A stretch of 64,000 bases of DNA, taken from Stutzerimonas stutzeri. GTDB lineage: Bacteria; Pseudomonadota; Gammaproteobacteria; Pseudomonadales; Pseudomonadaceae. Positions 1 to 7,937 of this stretch are shown in pieces. Each line of letters starts with the position of its first letter. The stretch's first letter is position 1. The notes under the pieces are model-generated. The model saw nothing but the letters and a program-made list of their open reading frames with translations. It was not told where the DNA came from and searched no databases. The stretch spans positions 248,001-312,000 of the forward strand of contig NZ_JAMOHZ010000005.1 of the NCBI RefSeq assembly GCF_024448715.1. Reading direction: 5' to 3'. Both the position numbers and the translations under genes were made by a program.

Positions 1-62
1 TCGGCGGGTTGACGTAATAGGGAGCAGGCAAGCCCAGCCACGAAGAGCCGGATGCCGCTCAT
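1..62 (-). CDS. possible 5' end of an unidentified gene (partial)
   Basis: An ATG at 62 on the minus strand opens a frame of 20 codons that is still open at the window edge. The first residues (MSGIRLFVAGLACSLL) are hydrophobic, like a signal peptide. It lies 27 bases downstream of the FadB-like stop on the same strand, so it could be the next gene of that operon. No convincing ribosome binding site is visible and too little is present to name a family. Confidence 0.25.
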   Translation of the reverse strand, partial: MSGIRLFVAGLACSLLRQPA

Positions 63-89
63 AGCGAGTGGATCTCTTAGCGCACCAGC

Positions 90-2222
90 TCAGCAATCGG
101 CCCTCTGAGCTGAGAGTCGTTCGATTCGCTTGTGGCCCGCGGCCACCAGGCGCTCCAGCAGTGGTGCCGGGCGGAACCACATCTCGCCGTACTCGCCAAG
201 CGCACTGCGATAGTGCTGGATGCCGCTCAGGATCTTGTCCAGCCCCAGGTGCTCGGCGTAGTGCATGGGTCCCCCGAGGTGGGCAGGAAATCCGTAGCCG
301 TTGATCCAGACCAGGTCGATATCGCTGGCGCGCAGGGCGATCCCTTCGTCCAGCAACTGGATGCCCTCGTTGATCAGCATGAACAGACAACGGTCATGAA
401 TCTCCTGCTCATCAATACGGCGTCGCGGCACCTGCAACTCATCAGCCAAGTGCGCAGACAGTGCCACCACCTCCTCATCCTCCTGCCGGCTGCGTCCTTG
501 GTAGAGGTAGAAGCCACGCCCGGATTTCTGCCCGTGCCGGCCCATGGCGTACAGCTCGTCACCGAGGCGACAGTAGCTCTCGTCATGAGCAGAAGCGGCA
601 CGATTGGAGCTGCGAATCAGGAAGTTCACATCGAGGCCGGCCAGATCTAACATGCTGAATACACCCATGTTCAGATCCAAGCCGGTGAGCACCGCGTCCA
701 CCTCGGCCGGGGTCGCTCCCTCCAGCACCAGGCGGTGGGCTTCGCGCGCGTAGGGTTCGAGCATGCGATTGCCGATAAAGCCGAAGCAGACGCCGGAGAT
801 CACCGGCAGCTTGCCGATACGTCTGGCAACGGCCACGGTGGTGGCTAGTACGTCCGGAGCCGTAGCCCGGGCGCGCACCACTTCCAGAACGCGCATGACG
901 TTAGCCGGACTGAAGAAATGCAGGCCTATCACGTCTTGTGGACGAGAAACGACTGAAGCGATCGCATCGACATCCAGTGACGAGGTGCTGCTGGCCAGGA
1001 TCGCACCCGGCTTGCACACCTCATCCAGCCGGCGGAATACCTGCTGCTTGACCTTCATGTTCTCGAACACCGCCTCGATCACCAGATCGGCATTGGCCAG
1101 GTCGGCATAGTCGAGGGTGCCGAAAAGCAGCTCCATGCGCTGCTGCACCTGTCCAGCAGTCCGCTTGCCGCATTTGAGACTGGTCTCATAGTTCTGGCGG
1201 ATCTGCGCCAGCCCGCGGTCCAGCGCCGCCCCGTCGAGCTCGAGCAGGGCCACCGGGATGCCGGCGTTGGCGAAATTCATGGCGATGCCGCCGCCCATGG
1301 CGCCAGCGCCTATGATCGCCACCCTGTCGATGCGGCGCAGCGCAGTGTCCTCGCCAATACCCGGAATCCGGGCGGCCTCACGCTCAGCGAAGAATACGTG
1401 GCGCAGCGCCTTGGACTGACGGGAAGCCTCGGCCCTCTTGAACAGCGCCAGTTCTTGGACAAGCCCTTCCTCCAACGGCAGCAGGTAGGCGGCTTCCATG
1501 GCGGAGAGCACTAGGCGCGGTGCCAGACGACTCTTCCAGCGCGGCTCGTGCACGGCGCGGTAGCGGGCGAGAAAATCATCCGGCAGCCCTTCTGCCGGTT
1601 CCGGCCAGGCCTCGGGCGGGCGCGCCGGGGCGCCGCAGCCTATCAGCTCGTAGGCATAGGCCTTGGCCTCGTCCAGCAACTGCTCGGCGCTGGGCGCAAT
1701 GCGATCGAGGATGCCAAGCAGGCGGGCGGTATGTGCAGTGACCTGTTCGCCCGAAAGGATCAGGTTCAGCGCCGATTCGATACCGATTAGCCGCGGCAGG
1801 CGCTGGGTACCGCCGGCACCAGGTAGCAAGCCCAGATTGATCTCCGCCAAGCCCAGCCGCGTTCCCGGCTCGCCTATCCGATACCCGCAGGCGAGGGCCA
1901 GTTCCAGCCCACCCCCAAGGGCCAGCTTGCCAATAGCGGCTACCATCGGCTTATGGATTCCGGCCAGGCGTACCAGGATGCTGGGCAGATCGGGCCCGGC
2001 GAAAAAGGCTTCGGTGCCGAACTCATGGATATCGGCACCGGCACTGAACAGGCCGTGCTCACCGTAGAGGACTAGGGCCTGGACGTGCGGATCGGACGCG
2101 GCGCGTTCACAAGCTTCGGAAATGGCTGCTCGCATCGACTGGTCCAGTGCGTTGACCGGTGCACGGGCAAGCCCGATCAGGGCCAAGCCGTCGTCAAGTC
2201 GGTAGTGAATCAGGTCGCTCAT
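90..2222 (-). CDS. FadB-like bifunctional enoyl-CoA hydratase / 3-hydroxyacyl-CoA dehydrogenase
   Basis: Multifunctional beta-oxidation enzyme of 710 residues, expected to hydrate enoyl-CoA and oxidise 3-hydroxyacyl-CoA with NAD+ in the cytoplasm. Residues 1-190 are a crotonase domain with both general acid/base glutamates (E106 in GGGLE, E126 in GLAEINLG). A Rossmann motif GAGAMGGGIA is at about 304-313, and the dehydrogenase histidine lies in IGLHFFSPANVM. Two C-terminal 3HCDH repeats follow. The start at 2222 is preferred over an upstream ATG because AAGGAT sits just before it. It lies downstream of a small exported-protein gene on the same strand and is divergent from two AraC regulators, which are candidate controllers. 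The length fits the FadB/FadJ/FadN superfamily; chain-length preference cannot be read from sequence. No thiolase partner is in the window. Confidence 0.9.
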   Translation of the reverse strand: MSDLIHYRLDDGLALIGLARAPVNALDQSMRAAISEACERAASDPHVQALVLYGEHGLFSAGADIHEFGTEAFFAGPDLPSILVRLAGIHKPMVAAIGKLALGGGLELALACGYRIGEPGTRLGLAEINLGLLPGAGGTQRLPRLIGIESALNLILSGEQVTAHTARLLGILDRIAPSAEQLLDEAKAYAYELIGCGAPARPPEAWPEPAEGLPDDFLARYRAVHEPRWKSRLAPRLVLSAMEAAYLLPLEEGLVQELALFKRAEASRQSKALRHVFFAEREAARIPGIGEDTALRRIDRVAIIGAGAMGGGIAMNFANAGIPVALLELDGAALDRGLAQIRQNYETSLKCGKRTAGQVQQRMELLFGTLDYADLANADLVIEAVFENMKVKQQVFRRLDEVCKPGAILASSTSSLDVDAIASVVSRPQDVIGLHFFSPANVMRVLEVVRARATAPDVLATTVAVARRIGKLPVISGVCFGFIGNRMLEPYAREAHRLVLEGATPAEVDAVLTGLDLNMGVFSMLDLAGLDVNFLIRSSNRAASAHDESYCRLGDELYAMGRHGQKSGRGFYLYQGRSRQEDEEVVALSAHLADELQVPRRRIDEQEIHDRCLFMLINEGIQLLDEGIALRASDIDLVWINGYGFPAHLGGPMHYAEHLGLDKILSGIQHYRSALGEYGEMWFRPAPLLERLVAAGHKRIERLSAQRADC

Positions 2223-2295
2223 TCGAGATCCTTGGATAGCGCGCCCGGCTGTCCCGCCTGGCAGGTTGCATGTCAAAAAACAATCGATCACGGGC

Positions 2296-2493
2296 TCACG
2301 GCACGGGCGTCGAACAGGCCGGACACCGTGGCGGCACTTGCGTCGTCAAAAAACGTCGGAACACGTCGCCGAAGCTGGCAATCGGATACACCGGCTGGGG
2401 CTTGGCGGTGCTCATCCTGGCCGGGAACTCACAGGAGTAGATGGCCCCCGCCAGCAGGGCCACGCTTAGGCAGGCAACGAAGACTCGACGCAT
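2296..2493 (-). CDS. small exported protein, function unknown
   Basis: A 65-residue protein with a basic N-terminus (MRR) and a hydrophobic stretch VFVACLSVALLAGAIYS, consistent with a signal peptide or membrane anchor. The cysteine after it (YSCEF) could be a degenerate lipobox but does not match well. The tail is proline-rich and carries a CPAC motif. The start is supported by GGAGG 8 bases upstream. The stop lies about 73 bases before the FadB-like start on the same strand, so the two are probably co-transcribed. I do not recognise the family. Confidence 0.55.
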   Translation of the reverse strand: MRRVFVACLSVALLAGAIYSCEFPARMSTAKPQPVYPIASFGDVFRRFLTTQVPPRCPACSTPVP

Positions 2494-2712
2494 GGCGAAC
2501 CTCCGTCGTTCGGCCGCAGCCAAACGCAGCGTCTTTATCGTTAGATGGCCAAATTTTGATCAGAGCCCAGGATTGTCGCTTTGCAGATCGCGCCATAAAA
2601 TATTCAAATCATGTCACTGCCGCGCAGCCGTCCAAGGGTCTTGCTGAAGGATCACGACAATGCGGGTTCAGCGGTCCTGTGGTTCAACCAATCAATCGTG
2701 CGGACATCCGCG

Positions 2713-3753
2713 ATGACGTCTTTCGTCCATGGCATCGCCCTGCTGGGCTTCGAAGACTTCGCTCTCGCCCAAGGGCTGAATCCACGCGCTACCCTGGTCG
2801 AGATCGGCCTACCTGGCGACGCCCAGGATGGGGTGATCTCCGGCGTGCAATTCAATGCCCTGCTGGAGCTGTGCGCGCAGCGCTCGGCCAACCCCTTGTT
2901 TGGTCTGCAGTTTGGCCTGCACCAGGGCGCGCAGGCATTGGGCAACCTGCTGTACGCGATCCAGAATGCCGGCTCGGTGGGCGAAGCGCTGCAAGCCCTA
3001 ATGCATTACTTCCATGTCCACAGCAATGGCGCGCAGCTCCAGCTCGAGCGTCACGGCGGCTACGCGAGGCTCCTGTACGAGGTGACTGATGGGGAGGCCC
3101 AGTCGGTCCGTCAGACCGTGGAGCTAGCCATGGGGATAAGCGCCCATTTGATGCAAGGTCTGCTGCATCAAGCCTGGAAACCGCTCGGACTACTGCTCAG
3201 GCATTCGCCCAGCGCAGAGCCCGGTGCATACCGCCGCCAACTGGGAATCACGCCCCGCTTCGACAGCCCGGTTAATGCCTGGGTATTCGATGAGGCGCTG
3301 CTAAACAGCCCACTCAGCGCCGCGGACGAGAGGCTCTGCCAACTGGCACGATTTCATCTCGATGAACTGGCGCGGATCACTTTGCAGGAGCTGCCCGTCT
3401 ATGTGCAGAAACTGCTGCGTATTTGGCTTCCCCATGGCCAGGTGACCATTGAGCAGGTTGCCGGACACATGAAGCTCAGCCCCCGTTCCCTACAGCGTTA
3501 TCTCCGGGCGGGAAACACCAGCTTTCAGGCCTTGCTGGACGACACACGACAGGCGCTGGCCGCGCGCTACCTACGCGACTCCTCCCTCAACCTGACGCAG
3601 CTTGCCGGACTTCTGGGCTATGCGGATCTCAGCACGTTCTCCCGAGCCTTCAGGCGCTGGAACGGCATCAGCCCGCAGCAGTGGAAACGCCACCGGCAGT
3701 GCACAACAGCCGCCCCATCCGTTTGTATGACGCCAGGCCGCCTCGACGAGTAG
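2713..3753 (+). CDS. AraC-family regulator with Arabinose_bd-type N-terminus (first of a tandem pair)
   Basis: Transcriptional regulator of 346 residues. The N-terminal half resembles the Arabinose_bd (PF12625) sensor domain found in OruR-like AraC proteins. The C-terminal third holds two helix-turn-helix units: VTIEQVAGHMKLSPRSLQRYL, and LNLTQLAGLLGYADLSTFSRAFRRW with the usual GISPQQWK ending. The start at 2713 is chosen because MTSFVHGIALLGFEDFAL aligns with the start of the adjacent paralogue; an in-frame ATG at 2611 would add 34 poorly conserved residues, and no strong ribosome binding site decides it. It is followed after 6 bases by a paralogue. Divergence from the FadB-like operon suggests it responds to an acyl or related ligand; that is inference. 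Confidence 0.85.
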   Translation: MTSFVHGIALLGFEDFALAQGLNPRATLVEIGLPGDAQDGVISGVQFNALLELCAQRSANPLFGLQFGLHQGAQALGNLLYAIQNAGSVGEALQALMHYFHVHSNGAQLQLERHGGYARLLYEVTDGEAQSVRQTVELAMGISAHLMQGLLHQAWKPLGLLLRHSPSAEPGAYRRQLGITPRFDSPVNAWVFDEALLNSPLSAADERLCQLARFHLDELARITLQELPVYVQKLLRIWLPHGQVTIEQVAGHMKLSPRSLQRYLRAGNTSFQALLDDTRQALAARYLRDSSLNLTQLAGLLGYADLSTFSRAFRRWNGISPQQWKRHRQCTTAAPSVCMTPGRLDE

Positions 3754-3759
3754 CAGATC

Positions 3760-4839
3760 ATGTCCTTCAACCCTTTCGTCCGCGTGCTCAGCTTAGTCGG
3801 CTTCGCCGAGTTCGCCGTCCAGCAAAGACTCAACCCGGCGGACATGCTGCGTCGCGCCGCGCTGCCGCAAAAGAGCCTGCTTCGGCATGACGGCATTATT
3901 GCCTTCCGCCGCTACTGCGCACTGCTGGATATCTGCCAGCGCCAGTCGGGCAATGCGTTATTCGGCTTGCAGCTCGGGCTCTTCCAGGGCATCAATGCGT
4001 TCGGCGAACTGCTCTATCTGATTCGCAATGCGCGGACGGTCGGCGACGCGCTTGCCGAGCTTCGGGCCAATTACTCCCTGTACAACGGTGCGGCCGACAT
4101 AGGTTTCGACATCGACGGCGACACCGCCACCCTCAGCTACCGGGTGAACGAACTCGACCTACCCGGCCTGCCCCTGGCCGAGGAACTGGCTTGCGGTGTC
4201 GGTGTGCAGTTGCTGCGTGCCCTGCTGGGCGATGGTTGGCGGCCCGGGGCCATCCTGCTACGGCACCCTGCTCTGCAGGACGAGGCAGGCTATCGGCAAG
4301 CGCTCGGCTTTCTGCCCACCTTTTCGGCGCATTGCAGTGGTCTTCAGTTTGCGATCTCTGCACTCTCGTCGCCGCTGAGCGCCGCCGACACCAGGCTACA
4401 CCAACTGACCGTCGAGCACATGAATAAGATGGAGCGCCTGTCGGCCGACGACCTGCCCAGCTACGTCAGGCAACTGCTCCGCCATCTGCTACCCGGCGGC
4501 CGCGCCACCGCCGAGAAGGTCGCCGACTGCATGGCTCTCAGTACCAGCACCCTGCAGCGTCGCCTGTCTCGGGAAGGCACGTCCTTCCAGCAACTGCTCG
4601 ATGAAACACGCCAAGACATGGCCTGCCGCTACATGGAAGACCCGTTCATCAGCATGACGCAGATGTCAGGGCTGCTGGGATACTCGAACCAGAGTGGATT
4701 CTGTCGAGCATTCAACCGCTGGTTCCAAGTCACTCCCCTTGAATGGCAAAAGCGCCACTGCCCCAACCGGCAGCCACGCTTGCTGCGCGCCTCCCGCTTG
4801 AATGCCTTGCATAGACGAACCGAACGCGACGATCCATAG
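3760..4839 (+). CDS. AraC-family regulator (second of a tandem pair)
   Basis: A 359-residue paralogue of the preceding gene with the same architecture: an Arabinose_bd-like N-terminal domain (MSFNPFVRVLSLVGFAEFAV) and a C-terminal AraC DNA-binding domain (ATAEKVADCMALSTSTLQRRLSREGTSFQQLL, then MTQMSGLLGYSNQSGFCRAFNRWFQVTPLEW). The start ATG lies 7 bases after the stop of the first copy, so the two are almost certainly co-transcribed. The sensor halves are clearly homologous but diverged, which suggests different ligands or a heteromeric arrangement rather than a recent duplication. The target is not established; the divergent FadB-like operon is the obvious candidate. Confidence 0.85.
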   Translation: MSFNPFVRVLSLVGFAEFAVQQRLNPADMLRRAALPQKSLLRHDGIIAFRRYCALLDICQRQSGNALFGLQLGLFQGINAFGELLYLIRNARTVGDALAELRANYSLYNGAADIGFDIDGDTATLSYRVNELDLPGLPLAEELACGVGVQLLRALLGDGWRPGAILLRHPALQDEAGYRQALGFLPTFSAHCSGLQFAISALSSPLSAADTRLHQLTVEHMNKMERLSADDLPSYVRQLLRHLLPGGRATAEKVADCMALSTSTLQRRLSREGTSFQQLLDETRQDMACRYMEDPFISMTQMSGLLGYSNQSGFCRAFNRWFQVTPLEWQKRHCPNRQPRLLRASRLNALHRRTERDDP

Positions 4840-5140
4840 GCGCCAGGTTCCGAGGTGATGCTTCCCCGCGCGCCTGCAGCTTTGCATTGCCATGCAGCTA
4901 ATGCTGCTCGTTCTGGCGGCTATTTTTGAGACTTGGCACATTCGACGCGCCATGGAGCCGATATGACTCCAAAGAGGGACGCTCCGCGGCTCGACGACGA
5001 ACCAGATACGCTGTCCATTTCAGATCACTCGGCAGAATGCCCATTTCAGCAGACATCTGCCGCTCATCCCGTCTGGCGCGATGTCTGCTACTGGCCGGTT
5101 AGCGACGGCCTGGCCTCGACCGTCGCGCTGCATTGCATTG
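4840..5140. other. intergenic stretch before recombinase remnant
   Basis: No supported gene. The short open frames here have no family resemblance or ribosome binding site. The stretch contains one copy (5091-5114) of a 24-base sequence repeated at 7558-7581. Confidence 0.6.
5091..5114. repeat. 24-bp direct repeat, copy 1
   Basis: The 24 bases starting CTGGCCGGTTAGCGACGG are identical at 7558-7581. Both copies sit beside sequence from the same tyrosine recombinase. Within it CGGTTAGCGAC (5096-5106) is the inverse of GTCGCTAACCG at 5809-5819 on the other side of the recombinase gene. Confidence 0.85.
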
Positions 5141-5819
5141 TCAAACTTCAGTCTGTTCCGCCATTTCCAAGGCGTCATCGACCTCAATCCCCAGATATCG
5201 TACGGTGCTCTCCAGCTTCGTATGGCCGAGCAGCAGTTGAACCGCCCGCAGGTTTTTCGTCCTGCGATAGATCAGTGATGCCTTCGTACGTCTCATTGTG
5301 CGAGTGCCATACATGGCTGGATCAAGGCCAATGGCTTTCACCCAGCCTTTGACGATACGGGCGTATTGACGAGTGGATAGATGGTCTGAGGTATGCAGCC
5401 GGCTAGGGAAAAGGCAGTCCTCGCTGCGGAGCTGGCTTGATGTATCCAGGCCGCAAGAGCAGACCATGTTTGCTCAGTTATCTCGAACTGCACCGGCCGC
5501 TGCGTTTTCTGCTGCATAACCATGGCCCGTGATGACACTTGCTCGCCATGTGCAACGTCGCACACACGGAGCTTGGTTAAGTCGCAGGCCCGAAGCTTGC
5601 TGTCGATGGCCAGATCGAAGAGAGCGAGATCCCGGGTTCTTTCTGCAATTTGAAGCCTTACTCGGATGGCCCAGATATCTCTGAGTCGGAGCGGAGTTTT
5701 CTGTCCGACCAATTTTCCTTTGTGCAGGGTTGTCGGCAGCAGGTAGCGATGATGTTCATGGCAAGTCCTCCACGTTTGGGAAGACCAGGATGGCTAGCCA
5801 GAGCAGTGGTCGCTAACCG
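5096..5819. repeat. 11-bp inverted repeat bracketing the integrase remnant
   Basis: CGGTTAGCGAC at 5096-5106 is the exact reverse complement of GTCGCTAACCG at 5809-5819. The recombinase pseudogene lies between them. This may be the boundary of a small mobile recombinase unit or a pair of recombination core sites. The match is short enough that chance cannot be excluded. Confidence 0.5.
5141..5712 (-). pseudogene. frameshifted tyrosine recombinase/integrase
   Basis: Two overlapping minus-strand frames together encode one small phage-type integrase. The upstream frame (from 5712) carries KTPLRLRDIWAIRVRLQIA, RDLALFDLAIDSKLRACDL and VMQQKTQRPVQFEITEQT. The downstream frame (ending 5141) carries the catalytic half: TMRRTKASLIYRR, AVQLLLGHTKLESTVRYLG and a typical tail EVDDALEMAEQTEV. 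The R (MRRTKA), H (LLGHTKLE) and Y (VRYLG) residues of the family are present, but the reading frame breaks near 5430-5437, so no intact enzyme can be made. The 5' end may also be eroded, since only a TTG is available. An 11-base inverted repeat (5096-5106 and 5809-5819) brackets the gene. A second fragment lies near 7590-7645. Confidence 0.85.
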
Positions 5820-5899
5820 ACAGAAAACTGCCCCACCGCGAAGCGGATCTGCCGAGGTTAAGCTTGCCATACTGGGCCCACTGCTTGAGGAGCAAATCT

Positions 5900-6085
5900 A
5901 TGACTACATCTGGAAGCTGGCGTGTTGTATGCCAAGACCCCGGGGATTGCAGCGGCGACGTCATCGTTGAGCTCCCATCCGAGCTACTTGAGCAGCTCGG
6001 ATGGAGTCTGGGTGATGAACTGTCAGTTGAGGCGGGAGAGGACAACATCTGCTTGAAACTTAAGCAGCGAGCTGAGGACGCTTAG
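5900..6085 (+). CDS. AbrB/MazE-like DNA-binding domain protein
   Basis: A 61-residue protein whose central part (GDVIVELPSELLEQLGWSLGDELSVEAGEDNICLKL) has the swapped-hairpin SpoVT/AbrB pattern of MazE-type antitoxins: I/V-x-LP-x-E-L-x-x-L-G-x-x-x-G-D-x-L. GAGGAG lies 9 bases before the ATG at 5900, which decides this start over one 36 bases upstream. No toxin gene follows, as the next frame is a LysR chimera. It is therefore either an orphan antitoxin or a stand-alone regulator left in a degraded region next to a recombinase remnant. Confidence 0.7.
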   Translation: MTTSGSWRVVCQDPGDCSGDVIVELPSELLEQLGWSLGDELSVEAGEDNICLKLKQRAEDA

Positions 6086-6270
6086 TCATAGACCCAGACA
6101 ATGTCTGAATGCGGTTGACTGCGGCGTTTGAAGAGCGGTGCTACCGGCCAAGAGCTGCCGATGGCCTAGACGCGTCGTACGTTCCAAAGCAAAACACGCC
6201 ATCCCGTACCCATGAAGTCGAGCGACGGCAGCTATGCAAAGATGTGGCCCTTCATGATTACTGGCGGGAA

Positions 6271-7422
6271 TTGAGCATAGATCGGCTGCAGACAGTGCGG
6301 ATCTACGTTCAGGTAGTGGATAGCGGTAGCTTCACGCAAGCCGCCGAGGTTCTGCAATTACATCGCCCGACTATCACCAAGGCCGTACAGCAGCTTGAGC
6401 GGGAGTTGGGAGTGCGGTTGCTGCACCGGACTACGCGCAAGGTTAGCGTGACCACAGAGGGCGGCGAATTCTATCAACGCTGCACACGGCTCCTGGAAGA
6501 GGTGAATGACACATTCAGTTCGTTTACCAGCCATGCTGTTGTCCCCACAGGCCGGTTGCGCCTGGACCTGCCCGTCACACTGGCAAAGTCCGTAATCATT
6601 CCGGCCTTGCCTGATTTCCAGAAACGCTACCCGCTGATCGAACTGATCCTGGGCGCGACGGATCAGCCCGTGAACTTGTTCGACGACGGCATCGACTGCG
6701 TTGTCAGACTGGGTGAGCTTAAGGACTCCGGCCTGGTAGCGAGGCGGATCGGTGCGATACCGATGGTGACCTGCGCTTCTCCGCAGTACCTGGAGCGGTA
6801 TGGCATGCCTATAAATCTGGAAGACCTTGATCAGTACCGGGCGGTCAACTTCTTCACCGGGCGCGAGCGCAAGGTGGTGGACTGGGCCTTTCGTGTCGAG
6901 AACACCATCGTCACGCTGAAGCTGCGCAGCGGCATCATGACCAACGAATCCGAGGCGCTGCTGGCATGCGGACTGGCAGGGCTCGGCTTGCTGCAGGGCG
7001 TAAGGCCGGCCCTGCAGCCCTATCTCGATAAAGGCCTGTTAATTCAGGTACTGGCGGTCACCGACGGCAAAGGCGCCCGCATGGCCTTCGACCCCGTCGG
7101 CGGTGCGTACGCCGGCCAGATCTTCAAGGTGCTGGGCATGCAGGGCATCTTCTTCCAGTACGGTGCGCTGGATGCCCAGGATATCCCCGTGCCCGTCATG
7201 GATGTGCTCGGTAAGCATCTGACGCTGCGGGGTTATGAACTCTTCGAGATCACCGGCAACCCGGAAAAGCTGGAGCAGGCCAAGTCCTTCGTCAACGCTG
7301 GACTGGCCAGCGGCAAGCTGCACCCGGTGATCGACCGAACCTTTGCGTTCGAGGAGATCGCCGAAGCGCATCGCCACATGGAAGCCAATGCCCGGGTCGG
7401 CAAGATTCTCGTGACGCTGTAA
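6271..7422 (+). CDS. LysR regulator fused in frame to the C-terminus of a medium-chain dehydrogenase (chimera)
   Basis: From a TTG at 6271, about 263 residues form a LysR-type regulator: a winged HTH (LQTVRIYVQVVDSGSFTQAAEVLQLHRPTITKAVQQLERELGVRLLHRTTRKVSVT) and most of the effector-binding domain. After GLLIQVLA (about 7060) the frame continues without a stop into VTDGKGARMAFDPVGG and onward to VGKILVTL, which is the C-terminal third (about 120 residues) of a zinc-independent quinone-oxidoreductase/alcohol dehydrogenase of the MDR family. The LysR lacks its last 35-40 residues; the dehydrogenase lacks its catalytic N-terminal domain and part of the Rossmann fold. The simplest reading is a deletion that joined two genes. 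An ATG at 6109 would extend the N-terminus but has no ribosome binding site. Function as a regulator is doubtful. Confidence 0.75.
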   Translation: MSIDRLQTVRIYVQVVDSGSFTQAAEVLQLHRPTITKAVQQLERELGVRLLHRTTRKVSVTTEGGEFYQRCTRLLEEVNDTFSSFTSHAVVPTGRLRLDLPVTLAKSVIIPALPDFQKRYPLIELILGATDQPVNLFDDGIDCVVRLGELKDSGLVARRIGAIPMVTCASPQYLERYGMPINLEDLDQYRAVNFFTGRERKVVDWAFRVENTIVTLKLRSGIMTNESEALLACGLAGLGLLQGVRPALQPYLDKGLLIQVLAVTDGKGARMAFDPVGGAYAGQIFKVLGMQGIFFQYGALDAQDIPVPVMDVLGKHLTLRGYELFEITGNPEKLEQAKSFVNAGLASGKLHPVIDRTFAFEEIAEAHRHMEANARVGKILVTL

Positions 7423-7430
7423 AGCCATTT

Positions 7431-7466
7431 GAAGCAGCCCAAAAAATCGACGGGATGGGCTGCTTC
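7431..7466. terminator. inverted repeat after the LysR chimera
   Basis: GAAGCAGCCC (7431-7440) and GGGCTGCTTC (7457-7466) form a perfect 10-bp stem with a 16-base loop, 9 bases after the chimera stop. There is no long T tract, so it is a weak intrinsic terminator candidate. Confidence 0.5.
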
Positions 7467-7557
7467 GCGAATGATGACTTTGGGTCGACTCTGTTGAAAA
7501 CAGCCGGTGCTCCGCATCTCGATGAGACCGGAAGCAGGTGCTCGCTAATGCCCGCAC

Positions 7558-7581
7558 CTGGCCGGTTAGCGACGGCCTGGC
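7558..7581. repeat. 24-bp direct repeat, copy 2
   Basis: Identical to 5091-5114. In this copy the sequence continues almost directly into an internal part of the recombinase, as if the 3' end of a second recombinase copy had been deleted. Confidence 0.85.
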
Positions 7582-7589
7582 GCTAGCCA

Positions 7590-7645
7590 TCGCTAGATCA
7601 AGGCCAATGGCATCCACCCATGCTTTGACGATACGGGCGTACAGA
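7590..7645 (-). pseudogene. second fragment of the tyrosine recombinase
   Basis: The minus strand encodes YARIVKAWVDAIGLDLAMA, matching YARIVKGWVKAIGLDPAMY of the recombinase at 5141-5712. Homology stops on both sides. The neighbouring 24-base repeat shows this is a remnant of a second copy of the same unit. Confidence 0.75.
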
Positions 7646-7661
7646 TGGCCGCTTCTGGCCC

Positions 7662-7818
7662 AGGCTGTGTAAAAACGCGTTGCCGGTTCGACGTCTGCGC
7701 TCCTACGTAAAATCTGACAGGGCTTGGTTATCCCGGCAGACCTGAATCTTTCGTAGCGACACGCTTTTGGACACGATTCGCTGGACACTTCCCAGGCAAA
7801 AACGTTTTTACACAGCCT
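7662..7818. mobile_element. MITE-like element with 16-bp terminal inverted repeats
   Basis: AGGCTGTGTAAAAACG (7662-7677) is the exact reverse complement of CGTTTTTACACAGCCT (7803-7818). The 157-base unit has no coding capacity for a transposase. If the ends are extended one base each side, GGCC (7657-7660 and 7820-7823) could be a 4-base target duplication, but GGCC is palindromic and common. It looks like the ends of an IS with the inside deleted. Confidence 0.65.
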
Positions 7819-7937
7819 CGGCCGAAAGCAGTCGCTGGGTTCCACTTAGCGGGCCACGGGCACCCAGGCAGGCAAGTAGCCTGACTGAGGCGGAGATTAC
7901 ACGGGAATGATCAGGGAGGCGTCGTTGCGCACGTTTC

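Noticed and set aside
5900-6085. toxin-antitoxin pair based on the AbrB/MazE-like gene
   Set aside because: No toxin-sized frame follows or precedes; the next gene is the LysR chimera, so only an orphan antitoxin-like protein is supported.
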